Assembly (NCBI RefSeq): GCF_030758455.1
Contig: NZ_CP132353.1
Coordinates: forward strand, 2,604,001-2,668,000
Length of the DNA stretch: 64,000 nucleotides
Direction: 5' to 3'
From: Erwinia pyri
GTDB lineage: Bacteria; Pseudomonadota; Gammaproteobacteria; Enterobacterales; Enterobacteriaceae
In this document: in pieces, positions 36,206 through 44,771 of the stretch
Layout of the letters: each line of letters begins with the position of its first letter
Position numbering within the stretch: position 1 is the first letter of the stretch
The notes under the pieces: model-generated
Told to the model about the DNA's origin: nothing
Database searches by the model: none
What the model saw: the letters and a program-made list of their open reading frames with translations, nothing else
Position numbers and translations under genes: made by a program

Positions 36206-36748
36206 ATGAATAAAAAACAAGATATCCTTCAGGCCGCCGAGCGGTTGTTCTACCTCAACGGTTTCCATGCCACCAGCACGGACCGGATCTGCCGCGAAGC
36301 GGGCGTCTCAACCAGGACGCTGTATCGCTATTTTCCCTCACGGGAGGTGCTCACCAGCGCAGTTATGACGGCAAGGAGTGAGAGATTCTTTGCCGATCTG
36401 TTTCATCCCTCGCACCCGGAGGCGATAAGCCAGCTTTTTAGCGTGTTGGGCAAGTGGATGCAGGAACAGGGCGCGCTGGGATGCTTCTTTATGAAAGCAT
36501 GGGGCGAGTATGCGGAAGAAGATCTGATCCTGTCAGCGCTCGCTCTCGACTACCGCTACACCTTAAGAAGGTATATCGCAGCCTGTGTCAGCCATGCGCA
36601 GGGAGAAGAGAACGAGGCGCTTTCTGATGCCCTCTGGATGCTGTTTGAAGGGGCTATTACCACTGCGCTGGTGGTAGGCATGGACGCTGCCCGCCATGCG
36701 GGGGAGGCGGCCAGTCGGTTGATCGCCAGGCCGGAGGTGAAGCGATGA
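36206..36748 (+). CDS. TetR/AcrR-family regulator 2
   Basis: The 180-residue product starts directly at a helix-turn-helix (MNKKQDILQAAERLFYLNGFHATSTDRICREAGVSTRTLYRYFPSREVLTSAVM). The AAGG before the ATG is unusually close, so translation may be weak. A near-perfect palindrome just upstream fits autorepression. It overlaps the MFS gene by 4 bases (ATGA), so the pair is a regulator-exporter operon. Confidence 0.88.
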   Translation: MNKKQDILQAAERLFYLNGFHATSTDRICREAGVSTRTLYRYFPSREVLTSAVMTARSERFFADLFHPSHPEAISQLFSVLGKWMQEQGALGCFFMKAWGEYAEEDLILSALALDYRYTLRRYIAACVSHAQGEENEALSDALWMLFEGAITTALVVGMDAARHAGEAASRLIARPEVKR

Positions 36749-37881
36749 AAAGTGCCCTGACGCTTGGCATCACCGGCTTTTCGCTGATTGCCGTCAGCTA
36801 CGGCCTGGCCCGCTTCTCCTGGGGGCTGATGATGCCCGATGTGATACGCGATATCCCCTTCACCCCGCGGGTAGCAGGCCTGCTTTCTGCCTGTAGCTTT
36901 GTGGCTTACTGTCTGACTATCCTCTTTTCACCGCTGCTGGCAAAGCGTGCGGGGCCGCGTCTGATGGCAGTTGCAGCTGCAGGGTTTGCCGCGATCGGTC
37001 TGATTGTGCTGGCACTCTCAACCGCTCCGGCAGGGCTTGCTGCCGGGATTTTTATTGCCGGTTTAAGCCCGGGCTTCGCCTCGCCATCCCTTGCCGACGC
37101 GGTGAGTCGTGTGGTTGCCGAAAAACAGCAGCCGGGGATGAATACCTTGATTAATGCCGGCACCAGCGCAGGCATCATTCTCTCCGTGCCGGTCCTCTTT
37201 TTTGTGCCGGGGGGCTGGCGCATGGCCTGCTGGATTTTTGCCCTGCTGGCGTTGATTTGTGCCCTGCCCGCTCTGCGCTGGCTGCCGCGTGAAAGCGTGA
37301 GTGCGGGTGCAGAGAAAGGAAACTGGCGGGAAACACTTTTTTGCCGTCCGCTGCTACGTCTGATGATTATTGCCTTTGTAAGTGGCATGGCCAGCGCCGC
37401 ATGGTGGAGTTTTGGACCCGAGATCCTGCGTCATCACGTTGGTGTGGACGCCCAAACCACTAATCTGCTCTGGCTGGTTAGCGGTGCGGCAGGGATCCTT
37501 GGCGTGCTGACCGGCCCGGTCGCCTCATCCGTGGGTCTGCATCAGGTTTACCGCGCTTCTCAGCTCTGCATGGCTGCTCCCCTGCTGTTACTGGCGTTCA
37601 GCCACGGGCTGTCAGGGTGGTTTTACCCCGCCGTTGCCCTCTGTGGCGTGGGCTATATCACCCTGTCAGGCGTCCTGCTGGTTTGTGGCGTGTCAGCCAT
37701 GGAGAAGGCCCCGGCGACCGGTGCCAGCGTGGCCTTTTTTATGCTGGCCGCGGGTCAGGTGGTCGGCGCCATGCTCTTCGGCCTGATCTCCGCGCAAAGT
37801 AGTGCGACTGTGGCGCTGGTGACCTTTTCCATCCTTTCACTGTTAATCATGTTCTTACGTCCCGCCACGCAAAAAAAATAG
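36745..37881 (+). CDS. MFS transporter, YbfB/YjiJ type
   Basis: The 378-residue product has about 12 hydrophobic segments. It opens MKSALTLGITGFSLIAVSYGLARFSWGLMMPDV, the pattern of the YbfB/YjiJ (PF06779-like) MFS group. The middle loop near residues 185-200 is charged as usual for MFS. It is translationally coupled to the TetR gene before it, which suggests an efflux pump induced by its substrate; the substrate is unknown. Confidence 0.83.
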   Translation: MKSALTLGITGFSLIAVSYGLARFSWGLMMPDVIRDIPFTPRVAGLLSACSFVAYCLTILFSPLLAKRAGPRLMAVAAAGFAAIGLIVLALSTAPAGLAAGIFIAGLSPGFASPSLADAVSRVVAEKQQPGMNTLINAGTSAGIILSVPVLFFVPGGWRMACWIFALLALICALPALRWLPRESVSAGAEKGNWRETLFCRPLLRLMIIAFVSGMASAAWWSFGPEILRHHVGVDAQTTNLLWLVSGAAGILGVLTGPVASSVGLHQVYRASQLCMAAPLLLLAFSHGLSGWFYPAVALCGVGYITLSGVLLVCGVSAMEKAPATGASVAFFMLAAGQVVGAMLFGLISAQSSATVALVTFSILSLLIMFLRPATQKK

Positions 37882-37913
37882 CCGGCCCCCTGCTCAGCAG
37901 GGTTGCTGCTTTT

Positions 37914-37983
37914 GGGTAACGGATAACGGGTAACGGGTAACGGGTAACGGGTAACGGGTAACGGGTAACGGGTAACGGGTAAC
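37914..37983. repeat. Tandem heptamer repeat (GGGTAAC)10
   Basis: Ten units of 7 bp follow the MFS gene: nine GGGTAAC and one GGATAAC in second place. Because 21 bp are three units, a false minus-strand frame reads LPVTRYP repeatedly. Copy number is likely to vary between strains. Confidence 0.95.
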
Positions 37984-38039
37984 GCATTTTTATTCTTATC
38001 GGGCAGGAAATAAACTTCTTTCTGCCTATTTAAAACAGG

Positions 38040-38566
38040 CAATATTTACTCCTTTCAGGACCATGAAATAATTTACCTGCGCCCGTACGTTTTAACTAAT
38101 AAGGCTGCTATTTAATTATAAATGGAACTGATAAAATTCGAATGCATTAACTATTTTAATGTAATTCATTCACGGGAGAGCTATTTAAACTTTACCTTTG
38201 ATTTCTAATCAAAAAAACAATAATGCCAGCTGATTTTCTTAGTAATACATTTAAACCGTGTTCAGCGTCACGCTTTAAAGAGAGAGAATAAATCATCCAG
38301 CCGCCCCGCCCTTATCCTGTTGTAAACAATAAAATTAATAAAAAAATTAATGTGTTAACTTTTGAGAATTTAACTTATTTTTATTGCCACATTTGAATTT
38401 TTCAAACCTCAGACTAATACTCAAAGAATCGACTCCCTGACGTTATTAAAAACGCCTTCCTGAACTTGAGGACTATATCCCTCATTTTAAAGCACAAAGG
38501 ACTTAAAATAAAAAAGGTCCTGGCCGATATTTTCGTGGGCTCGTTTATTTTTAGCTGGAACAAATT
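38040..38566. other. AT-rich region upstream of the fusion gene
   Basis: About 530 bp of markedly AT-rich DNA without a credible gene. It contrasts with the moderately GC-rich gene that follows and resembles a curved or H-NS-bound promoter region. No promoter or operator can be singled out. A CTGGAACAA ribosome site is weak at the fusion start. Confidence 0.5.
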
Positions 38567-41500
38567 ATGACACCATTTTCATCATTTTGGCAGGCTGGCT
38601 TTGAGGGAGCAGATCATATAACGCGGCAGGGAATACCCTTATCGATGACTTTTACCAATGGACACCAGAGTCAAGTAGAGGAAGACTATTTTTCACTGGC
38701 TGAGTTAGGCATTACTACCGTGCGGGAGAGCGCCGGCTGGCGACAGTGTGTTACCCGCTCAGGCTATGATTTTTCTGGCGTAGAGCGCTGTATGCGGGCG
38801 GCCAGAAAGGCTGGCATTCAGATAAGCTGGTCGATCTGCCACTATGGCTTTCCGGCGGAGGCGCTGGTTTCTGAAGCGGTATTTATTCAACGCTTTGGTG
38901 ATTTTTCCGGTGCTCTGGCCCGTTTTCTCGCGCCGTTTTATGACCGCGCGCCCATCTATTCTCCGATAAATGAGATCTCTTTTACCAGTTGGGCGCTCTC
39001 GGTAGGCTTTTTTCCCTTCTCAGATGCTGACTCTCCGCCTGAGGGAATGGCTGTCAAGCGCTTACTGGTCAGGGCCGCCATCGCCGCCTGCGATGCGATC
39101 TGGCTCGCGGACCCACGTGCCCGCATCCTGCACTGCGATCCTTTAATTCATATTGTGCCGCCCGACGACGAGCTGCAGGAAATGGCCCGTGCGGAGAGCG
39201 ATGCTCAGTACCAGGCGTGGGATATGTTGTGCGGTCGTCTTGAACCTGAACTGGGCGGCGCGCCCCGTTATCTGGACCTTATTGGCGCCAATTATTATCA
39301 CGATAACCAGTGGGAGCTGCTTACCCATCGCCGCCTCTGGTGGCATCTGGGCGATCCCCGCCGCGAACCGCTGCATCTGCTGCTCGGCGCACTTTATCAA
39401 CGCTATCAGCGCCCCATTCTGCTGGCAGAAACCAGTCATCCCGGAAGCGGCAGAGGTGCCTGGCTGAATCATATTACCGGCGAAATTGCGCACGCTCTGC
39501 TGCAGGGAACAGAGCTGCTGGGGATCTGCCTCTATCCGGCGATTGATCGCCATGACTGGGAGAACAGCGATCTCTGGCATCACAGCGGCATATGGGATGT
39601 CGCTCCTTTTACTACCGGCCTGTTTACAAGAACCTTAAATCAACCTTATGCAGATGCCATTCTCAATGCCAGAACTTTTCTGCAGCATTTTCAGGGTCAT
39701 CAGTACCGCATAAGCCGTCACAGCGAGGAGAGAAAAATGACGCCCCCTTTAATGATAGTGTTCAGCCACCTGCGGTGGGATTTTGTTTATCAGCGTCCAC
39801 AGCATCTTTTAACGCTGCTGGCCCCCCATTTTCGCATTCTCTATGTTGAAGAGCCTGTGTATGAAAAGGGACCTGCCGGGCTACACCTTTCGCAGCCCGC
39901 AGCCAATATTACCGTGGCACGTCCCCATACCGAAATGCATTCGCCCGGCTTCAGCGACGAGCAGATAGCGGCCATGCGCCCCCTTATCAGTGAATATTGT
40001 GCCGATGAGGAGGCCCCTTATGTCTGGTTTTATACGCCGCTGGCGTTGCCGCTGATGGAGGCTGTCGATCCAGGTTTAATCATCTTCGACTGCATGGACC
40101 AGCTCTCCGCTTTCAAAGATGCGCCACGCGAGTTGCTAAGCCGGGAAAAAGAGCTTTTCAGCCGTGCCGATATTATTTTCACCGGCGGGCCGAGTCTTTT
40201 TGCCGCTAAAAAATCGCTGCACAGCAATATTCACTGTTTTCCAAGCAGCGTGGATGCCATTCATTTCGAGCAGGCGCTGGACAGAGGTAATGGCCATCCT
40301 CTGCAGGAGATGTTGCGGCACCCCAGGCTGGGCTATTACGGCGTTATAGATGAACGTATGGATCTTCCGCTGATAGCCGCTTTAGCGGCGGCGCATCCTG
40401 AGTGGGAATTTATTTATGTCGGCCCGGTGGTCAAAATAGATCCCTCTTCCCTGCCGCAAGCCAGCAATATTCACTATTTCGGCCAGCAGCCTTATCAGGC
40501 CCTGCCCCAGTTTCTGGCGGACTGGGACGTCTGCCTGATGCCTTTCGCCCTGAATGAATCCACTCAATTTATCAGCCCCACAAAAGTGCTGGAATATATG
40601 GCGGCGGAACTGCCGGTCGTCAGCTCAGCGATAAAAGATGTCGATATGCTGTATGGCGATCTTATTTTTATCGCTACGGATACCGCCAGTTTTATCACCG
40701 CCTGTGAGCAGGCTTTAGTGATGACGGGGAAAGAAACCCGGATCATGCGGCAGAGAATGCGGGATATTGTCGGCAGAAGTTCCTGGTTAAAAACCGCTGC
40801 GCAGATGAAAGATCTGATTGATGAAGCGGCCCGCCCGCAGCCTAAGCAGGCAAATTACCTTTCTGTTGAGGATACTTCGGTGGTGAATCTGTTCCCGATG
40901 CAGGAAGAGCGTCCGCTATCGGCAAAATATCTGATTTTGGGTGCGGGTCCTACTGGCCTCAGCGCAGCTTATCATCTCGGCAAAGAGGCGGTATTGCTGG
41001 AGCGCAACGAGGCCGTGGGAGGCTGGTGCCGGTCGGTAAACGACCGGGGATTTGTCTTTGATTACGCTGGCCATATTATGTTTTCTGCCGATCCTTATGT
41101 GCTGGAGATGTATACCCTTCTGTTAGGTGAAAATCTGCACTGGCAAAACCGTGAAGCCTGGGTCTGGAGCGATGGCGTCTATACCCGTTACCCTTTCCAG
41201 GGTGCGTTATATGGATTACCAGCCGCAGTGATTAAAGAGTGCCTGCTGGGCGCCATCGAGGCGCGTTATGGACGCACCGATCTGAAAGCGGTTCGTGATC
41301 TGGCGGATAAAGATTGTTGTGCTGATGGCACTGTGTCCGCAGAGGGTGACTGCACGCTGACGGCTGAAGATAAAGAGTGTCCCGATTTCGAGTCGTTTAT
41401 TTATCGTACGTGGGGCGCCGGCATAGCCAAACATTTCGCCATTCCCTACAACAAAAAGATCTGGAAAGTTCCGCTTACTGAAATGGAGACCTCCTGGCTG

Positions 41501-42328
41501 GGAGGTCGGGTGCCCTTGCCTGACCTGGCGCAGATTATTGAGGGTGCGCTTGAGCCTTCTGCCAAACCTGTGGGGCCGAATGCCCGCTTTGCCTATCCTC
41601 TGCAGGGCGGTTTCCAGGCGTTAATGTCCGGTTTCCTGCCGTTATTGAAAGGGACGTTGAAAACAGGCGCGGAAATTGTCCGCATCCAACCGGCGCAACG
41701 CCGAGTGATCCTCTCTGACGGGCAGCGCTATCAGTATGAGTCGTTGATCAGCACGCTACCTTTACCGGAATTAATCAGGATGATGGGAACATTTGCGCCA
41801 CAGGAGATCAGGGAGGCGGCCGCAGGGCTTAAGTTCACCTCCGTACGTTGCGTAAATCTGGGGATTGGCCGGGCAAATATTACTGATAAGCACTGGGTCT
41901 ATTATCCTGGCGATACGCTGTTCCATCGTGTCTTTATGCAGGGCAATGCCAGTCCATACTGCAACCCGGAAAATGGGTTTGGCCTGACTTGCGAAATGAC
42001 CTATACCGAAGACTCGCCGCTGCCTTTAACCGGGGAAGCGCTGAACCAGCGCTGTATAGAGGATTGCATCAGAGTGGGGCTTTTTACCGCTGATGATGAG
42101 GTGCTTACCGCCTCCCAGACCGATATTCCCTGCGCCTATGTGATTTATGACCACCAGCGTCAGGCAAACGTGACGAAAATTCGGCAGTGGCTCAGTCAGT
42201 ACGGCATCACCCTCTCCGGGAGATACAGCGAATGGGAATATTACAATTCCGATCACGCTTTTCTGGCCGGTAAAAAAGCAGCAGAAGCGCTGCTCTCCGC
42301 ATCGACAAAAACAGGAACCCCCTACTAA
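38567..42328 (+). CDS. Three-domain fusion: glycoside hydrolase-like + glycosyltransferase + FAD/UGM-like
   Basis: This 1253-residue protein joins three enzymes. Residues 1-380 form a glycoside hydrolase-like TIM barrel (clan A type) with probable acid/base Glu136 (PINEISF) and nucleophile Glu288 (LLAETSH). Residues 391-755 form a GT-B glycosyltransferase starting MIVFSHLRWDFVYQRPQHLL, with the E-x7-E-like block NESTQFISPTKVLEYMAAELPVV at 663-685. Residues 784-1253 form an FAD enzyme with GAGPTGLSAA at 792, YPFQG and YNKKIWKVPLTEM, as in UDP-galactopyranose mutase and amine-oxidase relatives. A Cys-rich insertion (C917, C918, C929, C938) is odd. No signal peptide is seen. Domain identities are fairly sure; the joint function, probably surface sugar synthesis, is inference. 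Confidence 0.8.
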   Translation: MTPFSSFWQAGFEGADHITRQGIPLSMTFTNGHQSQVEEDYFSLAELGITTVRESAGWRQCVTRSGYDFSGVERCMRAARKAGIQISWSICHYGFPAEALVSEAVFIQRFGDFSGALARFLAPFYDRAPIYSPINEISFTSWALSVGFFPFSDADSPPEGMAVKRLLVRAAIAACDAIWLADPRARILHCDPLIHIVPPDDELQEMARAESDAQYQAWDMLCGRLEPELGGAPRYLDLIGANYYHDNQWELLTHRRLWWHLGDPRREPLHLLLGALYQRYQRPILLAETSHPGSGRGAWLNHITGEIAHALLQGTELLGICLYPAIDRHDWENSDLWHHSGIWDVAPFTTGLFTRTLNQPYADAILNARTFLQHFQGHQYRISRHSEERKMTPPLMIVFSHLRWDFVYQRPQHLLTLLAPHFRILYVEEPVYEKGPAGLHLSQPAANITVARPHTEMHSPGFSDEQIAAMRPLISEYCADEEAPYVWFYTPLALPLMEAVDPGLIIFDCMDQLSAFKDAPRELLSREKELFSRADIIFTGGPSLFAAKKSLHSNIHCFPSSVDAIHFEQALDRGNGHPLQEMLRHPRLGYYGVIDERMDLPLIAALAAAHPEWEFIYVGPVVKIDPSSLPQASNIHYFGQQPYQALPQFLADWDVCLMPFALNESTQFISPTKVLEYMAAELPVVSSAIKDVDMLYGDLIFIATDTASFITACEQALVMTGKETRIMRQRMRDIVGRSSWLKTAAQMKDLIDEAARPQPKQANYLSVEDTSVVNLFPMQEERPLSAKYLILGAGPTGLSAAYHLGKEAVLLERNEAVGGWCRSVNDRGFVFDYAGHIMFSADPYVLEMYTLLLGENLHWQNREAWVWSDGVYTRYPFQGALYGLPAAVIKECLLGAIEARYGRTDLKAVRDLADKDCCADGTVSAEGDCTLTAEDKECPDFESFIYRTWGAGIAKHFAIPYNKKIWKVPLTEMETSWLGGRVPLPDLAQIIEGALEPSAKPVGPNARFAYPLQGGFQALMSGFLPLLKGTLKTGAEIVRIQPAQRRVILSDGQRYQYESLISTLPLPELIRMMGTFAPQEIREAAAGLKFTSVRCVNLGIGRANITDKHWVYYPGDTLFHRVFMQGNASPYCNPENGFGLTCEMTYTEDSPLPLTGEALNQRCIEDCIRVGLFTADDEVLTASQTDIPCAYVIYDHQRQANVTKIRQWLSQYGITLSGRYSEWEYYNSDHAFLAGKKAAEALLSASTKTGTPY
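39737..42328 (+). other. Possible internal start giving a GT-FAD protein
   Basis: Met391, exactly at the start of the glycosyltransferase domain, is preceded by GAGGAG six to seven bases upstream. This is a better ribosome site than the one at the full-length start. A separate 863-residue glycosyltransferase-FAD product may be made, or this may be a relic of two genes before fusion. Confidence 0.4.
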
Positions 42329-42374
42329 ACTTGATGTTTTATCGTCAATTCAGTGATGTAGGGGATAGGGACAG

Positions 42375-42926
42375 ATGAAAATTGCTTGCCTGGGGTGGGG
42401 GTCGCTTATCTGGAAACAGCAACAGTTGCCCGTTAAAGGGGAATGGAAGAAGGATGGCCCCGCTATACCCATTGAGTTTTGTCGGGTTGGAGAGGCAGGC
42501 GAACTGGCTACGGCAATTTGCGTGAATGCTGCCCCCTTACCGGTGTTGTGGGCGTGGCTGGAGACGGACGACCTGGCGGCAGCGCGGCATGCGCTCAGCC
42601 TGCGGGAAGGGATCCCCGCCGGTCGCGCTGATGGCATTGGCAGCCTGACAGTGACTGAGCGGCCGGTCGGCCTGCTGGCAGAGTGGGCGCAGGCCAGAGG
42701 AATCGATGCGGTGATCTGGACCGCGCTGCCGGCCAAAAGTGACTCTGTGGAAGGGAAAATCCCTTCCGTCGGGGATGCGATCGCCTATCTGAGTGGGCTG
42801 GAAGGCGAAAAACGACACCATGCACGGCGCTATATTGAGCGCGTTCCGGCTCAACTGACGACGCCCTATCGCAGGGCAATTGTCGAGGCGCTTGGCTGGG
42901 AAATGCCTGACGGCGCAAACATCTGA
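42375..42926 (+). CDS. Gamma-glutamylcyclotransferase-like protein
   Basis: The 183-residue product opens MKIACLGWGSLIW, which resembles the substrate-loop glycine motif (YGSL) of gamma-glutamylcyclotransferase-like folds, followed by IPIEFCRVGEAGELATAICVNAAPLPVLWAW. It is cytosolic. It starts 46 bases after the fusion gene and is followed by a strong terminator, so it may be cotranscribed with it. The family call is tentative; the substrate is unknown. Confidence 0.6.
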   Translation: MKIACLGWGSLIWKQQQLPVKGEWKKDGPAIPIEFCRVGEAGELATAICVNAAPLPVLWAWLETDDLAAARHALSLREGIPAGRADGIGSLTVTERPVGLLAEWAQARGIDAVIWTALPAKSDSVEGKIPSVGDAIAYLSGLEGEKRHHARRYIERVPAQLTTPYRRAIVEALGWEMPDGANI

Positions 42927-42937
42927 TGCTTCACCCT

Positions 42938-42962
42938 CGCCGCTTTATGCGGCGATTTTTTT
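42938..42962 (+). terminator. Terminator after the GGCT-like gene
   Basis: CGCCGC and GCGGCG pair around TTTAT and are followed by ATTTTTTT. Confidence 0.85.
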
Positions 42963-43091
42963 GCTTTAACGCTTTGGTTGTCGCTGCTTTATTACTCAGC
43001 AACGGGTAAATATCTCTGTTCCCCCTCAAATCCTTCTCTGTTTCTGGCTGAATTTTTACCGGTTCGCTTGATCGCCTGCGATGTTTCGACA

Positions 43092-43111
43092 TACTGTATA
43101 TAAACACAGTA
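43092..43111. promoter_or_regulatory. LexA box of the umuC unit
   Basis: TACTGTATATAAACACAGTA matches the LexA consensus. TTGATC (43068-43073) lies 18 bases upstream and may be the -35, with the -10 inside the box. Confidence 0.93.
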
Positions 43112-43127
43112 AAAAAGGAGGTTCGTC

Positions 43128-43301
43128 ATGTTATTTGCACACCTTGCTCAGCATTTATTTCTACTTCCCCCCGCACCTCTTATGGTGCATCTCCTCTGCC
43201 CGGACGGCTTCTCTGTTGCCATCCTGCGTGAAGATTTGAACAAGGCAAAAGCCGTGTTTGCCACCATCAAAACGGGCAAAACATCATGTTCGCCCTTGTA
43301 G
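43128..43301 (+). CDS. Small SOS-controlled ORF before umuC (57 aa)
   Basis: The ATG at 43128 sits 16 bp after the LexA box, behind a strong GGAGG. The frame reads MLFAHLAQHLFLLPPAPLMV, then HLLCPDGFSVAILREDLNKA, and ends 16 bases inside umuC in another frame, which couples the two. It takes the position of umuD (or of impC in plasmid imp operons) but resembles neither UmuD nor any family I can name. The second half (SVAILREDLNKAKAVFATIK) looks like a strand followed by a helix. A SOS-induced small accessory or inhibitor is possible. Confidence 0.6.
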   Translation: MLFAHLAQHLFLLPPAPLMVHLLCPDGFSVAILREDLNKAKAVFATIKTGKTSCSPL

Positions 43302-44605
43302 ACGTTAACAGTTTTTACGCCTCCTGCGAGACGGTGTTTCGCCCGGACCTGCTGGGAAGGCCGGTGGTGGTGCTTTCAAATAATGATGGCTGCGTGATTG
43401 CCCGGAATGCAGAAGCGAAAAAGCTCGACATCCCGATGGGCGCGCCCTTTTTTAAAATACGCGACCAGATCCAGCGGAATAAAGTCACGGTGTTTTCATC
43501 AAACTATACGCTGTATGCCGACATGTCCCAGCGGGTGATGAGCACGCTGGAAGCGCTGGCGCCTGCCATTGAAATCTACTCCATCGATGAAGCCTTTCTG
43601 GATGTCTCCGGCATCAGCAGCTGCATGCCGCTGGAGACGTTTGGCCATCAGGTACGCCAGAAGATCTGGCAGGATACCCATCTGCGGGTCGGCGTGGGCA
43701 TTGCCCAGACCAAAACTCTGGCCAAGCTGGCCAATTTCGCTGCCAAAAGGTGGACCAAAGCGGCTCACGTGCTGGATCTCTCCTGCCCTCTTCGCCAGCG
43801 CAAGCTGATGGCGCTGCTGCCTGCGGCTAAGGTCTGGGGCGTCGGGCGTCAGCTGTCAAAAAAGTTGGAGGGGCTGGGCATCAATACCGCTCTTGAACTG
43901 GCCGACACGCCGGTAGCCCTGATCCGCAAGCATTTTGGCGTCGTGCTGGAGCGCACGGTAAGAGAGCTGCGCGGCGAATCCTGTCTGGAGCTGGAGTCCC
44001 TTCAGCCTGCCCGGCAAAACATCCTCTGCTCGCGCTCGTTTGGCAGTCGTATTACCGAGTATCAGGAGATGCATGAGGCCATCTGCAACTATGCCGTCCG
44101 CGCGGCGGAAAAACTGCGGGGAGAGGAGCGTTACTGTCGGGAAATCAGCACCTTTATCCGCACCAGTCCGCACGATCCTGAGCACCCTTACTACACTAAC
44201 GCCGCCAGTTATAAACTGCTGTCGCCGACTCAGGATACACGCGACATTATCAGTGCAGCCATCCGCTGTCTGGACAAAATCTGGCGGCCGGGCCATCGCT
44301 ATATGAAGGGGGGCATTATGCTCGGGGATTTTTTCACCCAGGGCGTGGCCCAACTGAATCTGTTCGATGAATTCCAGCCAAAACCCCACAGTGAAAAGCT
44401 GATGGCCGCACTGGATAAATTAAATGAAAAAAGCGGCAGCCGTATCTGGTTCGCCGGTCAGGGCATCAAGCAGGAGTGGTCAATGAAGCGTGAGATGCTA
44501 TCGCCCGCTTATACCACCAGCTTTAAGGATTTGCCGAAAGTCGGCCAGAGAGCAGATAACATTGACCCGCCAATGCCAGGCCAGGTGAGGTATTACGCGC
44601 CTTAG
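43286..44605 (+). CDS. umuC: DNA polymerase V catalytic subunit UmuC
   Basis: The 439-residue Y-family polymerase bypasses DNA lesions together with UmuD'. The metal ligands are in place: Asp6 (LVDVNSFYASCE) and Asp101-Glu102 (YSIDEAFLDVSG). The steric gate region, little-finger block CSRSFGSRITEY and the C-terminal beta-clamp region NLFDEFQ are seen. It is about 17 residues longer than E. coli UmuC at the C-terminus. Its start lies inside the small upstream ORF, so translation is coupled. Confidence 0.95.
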   Translation: MFALVDVNSFYASCETVFRPDLLGRPVVVLSNNDGCVIARNAEAKKLDIPMGAPFFKIRDQIQRNKVTVFSSNYTLYADMSQRVMSTLEALAPAIEIYSIDEAFLDVSGISSCMPLETFGHQVRQKIWQDTHLRVGVGIAQTKTLAKLANFAAKRWTKAAHVLDLSCPLRQRKLMALLPAAKVWGVGRQLSKKLEGLGINTALELADTPVALIRKHFGVVLERTVRELRGESCLELESLQPARQNILCSRSFGSRITEYQEMHEAICNYAVRAAEKLRGEERYCREISTFIRTSPHDPEHPYYTNAASYKLLSPTQDTRDIISAAIRCLDKIWRPGHRYMKGGIMLGDFFTQGVAQLNLFDEFQPKPHSEKLMAALDKLNEKSGSRIWFAGQGIKQEWSMKREMLSPAYTTSFKDLPKVGQRADNIDPPMPGQVRYYAP

Positions 44606-44651
44606 CGGACAATCTGGCGGGCACGCATACTCTGGCTGAACTGCCAGAAGC

Positions 44652-44728
44652 GGTGAATGTTGAAGCCTGATGAACGCTGAAGCCCGGTGAATATCGAGTC
44701 CTGATAAATGCTGAAGTCTGGTGAAGAA
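44652..44728. repeat. Degenerate 17-bp tandem repeat after umuC
   Basis: About four and a half units of the type GAAGCCTGATGAACGCT run in tandem (for example GAAGCCCGGTGAATATC and GAGTCCTGATAAATGCT) between the umuC stop and its terminator. The repeat is decayed. Confidence 0.6.
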
Positions 44729-44754
44729 GGCTGCTGCCCTGTCCGGCAGCAGCC
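44729..44754 (+). terminator. umuC terminator
   Basis: GGCTGCTGCC and GGCAGCAGCC form a perfect 10-bp stem around CTGTCC, followed by TTATTATATTT. Confidence 0.8.
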
Positions 44755-44771
44755 TTATTATATTTACTGCT

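Noticed and set aside
37914..37983. Heptamer array as a CRISPR
   Set aside because: The units are directly adjacent with no spacers and no cas genes are near.
37755..38042. Minus-strand frame with repeated LPVTRYP
   Set aside because: It is only the translation of the GGGTAAC array plus antisense of the MFS gene.
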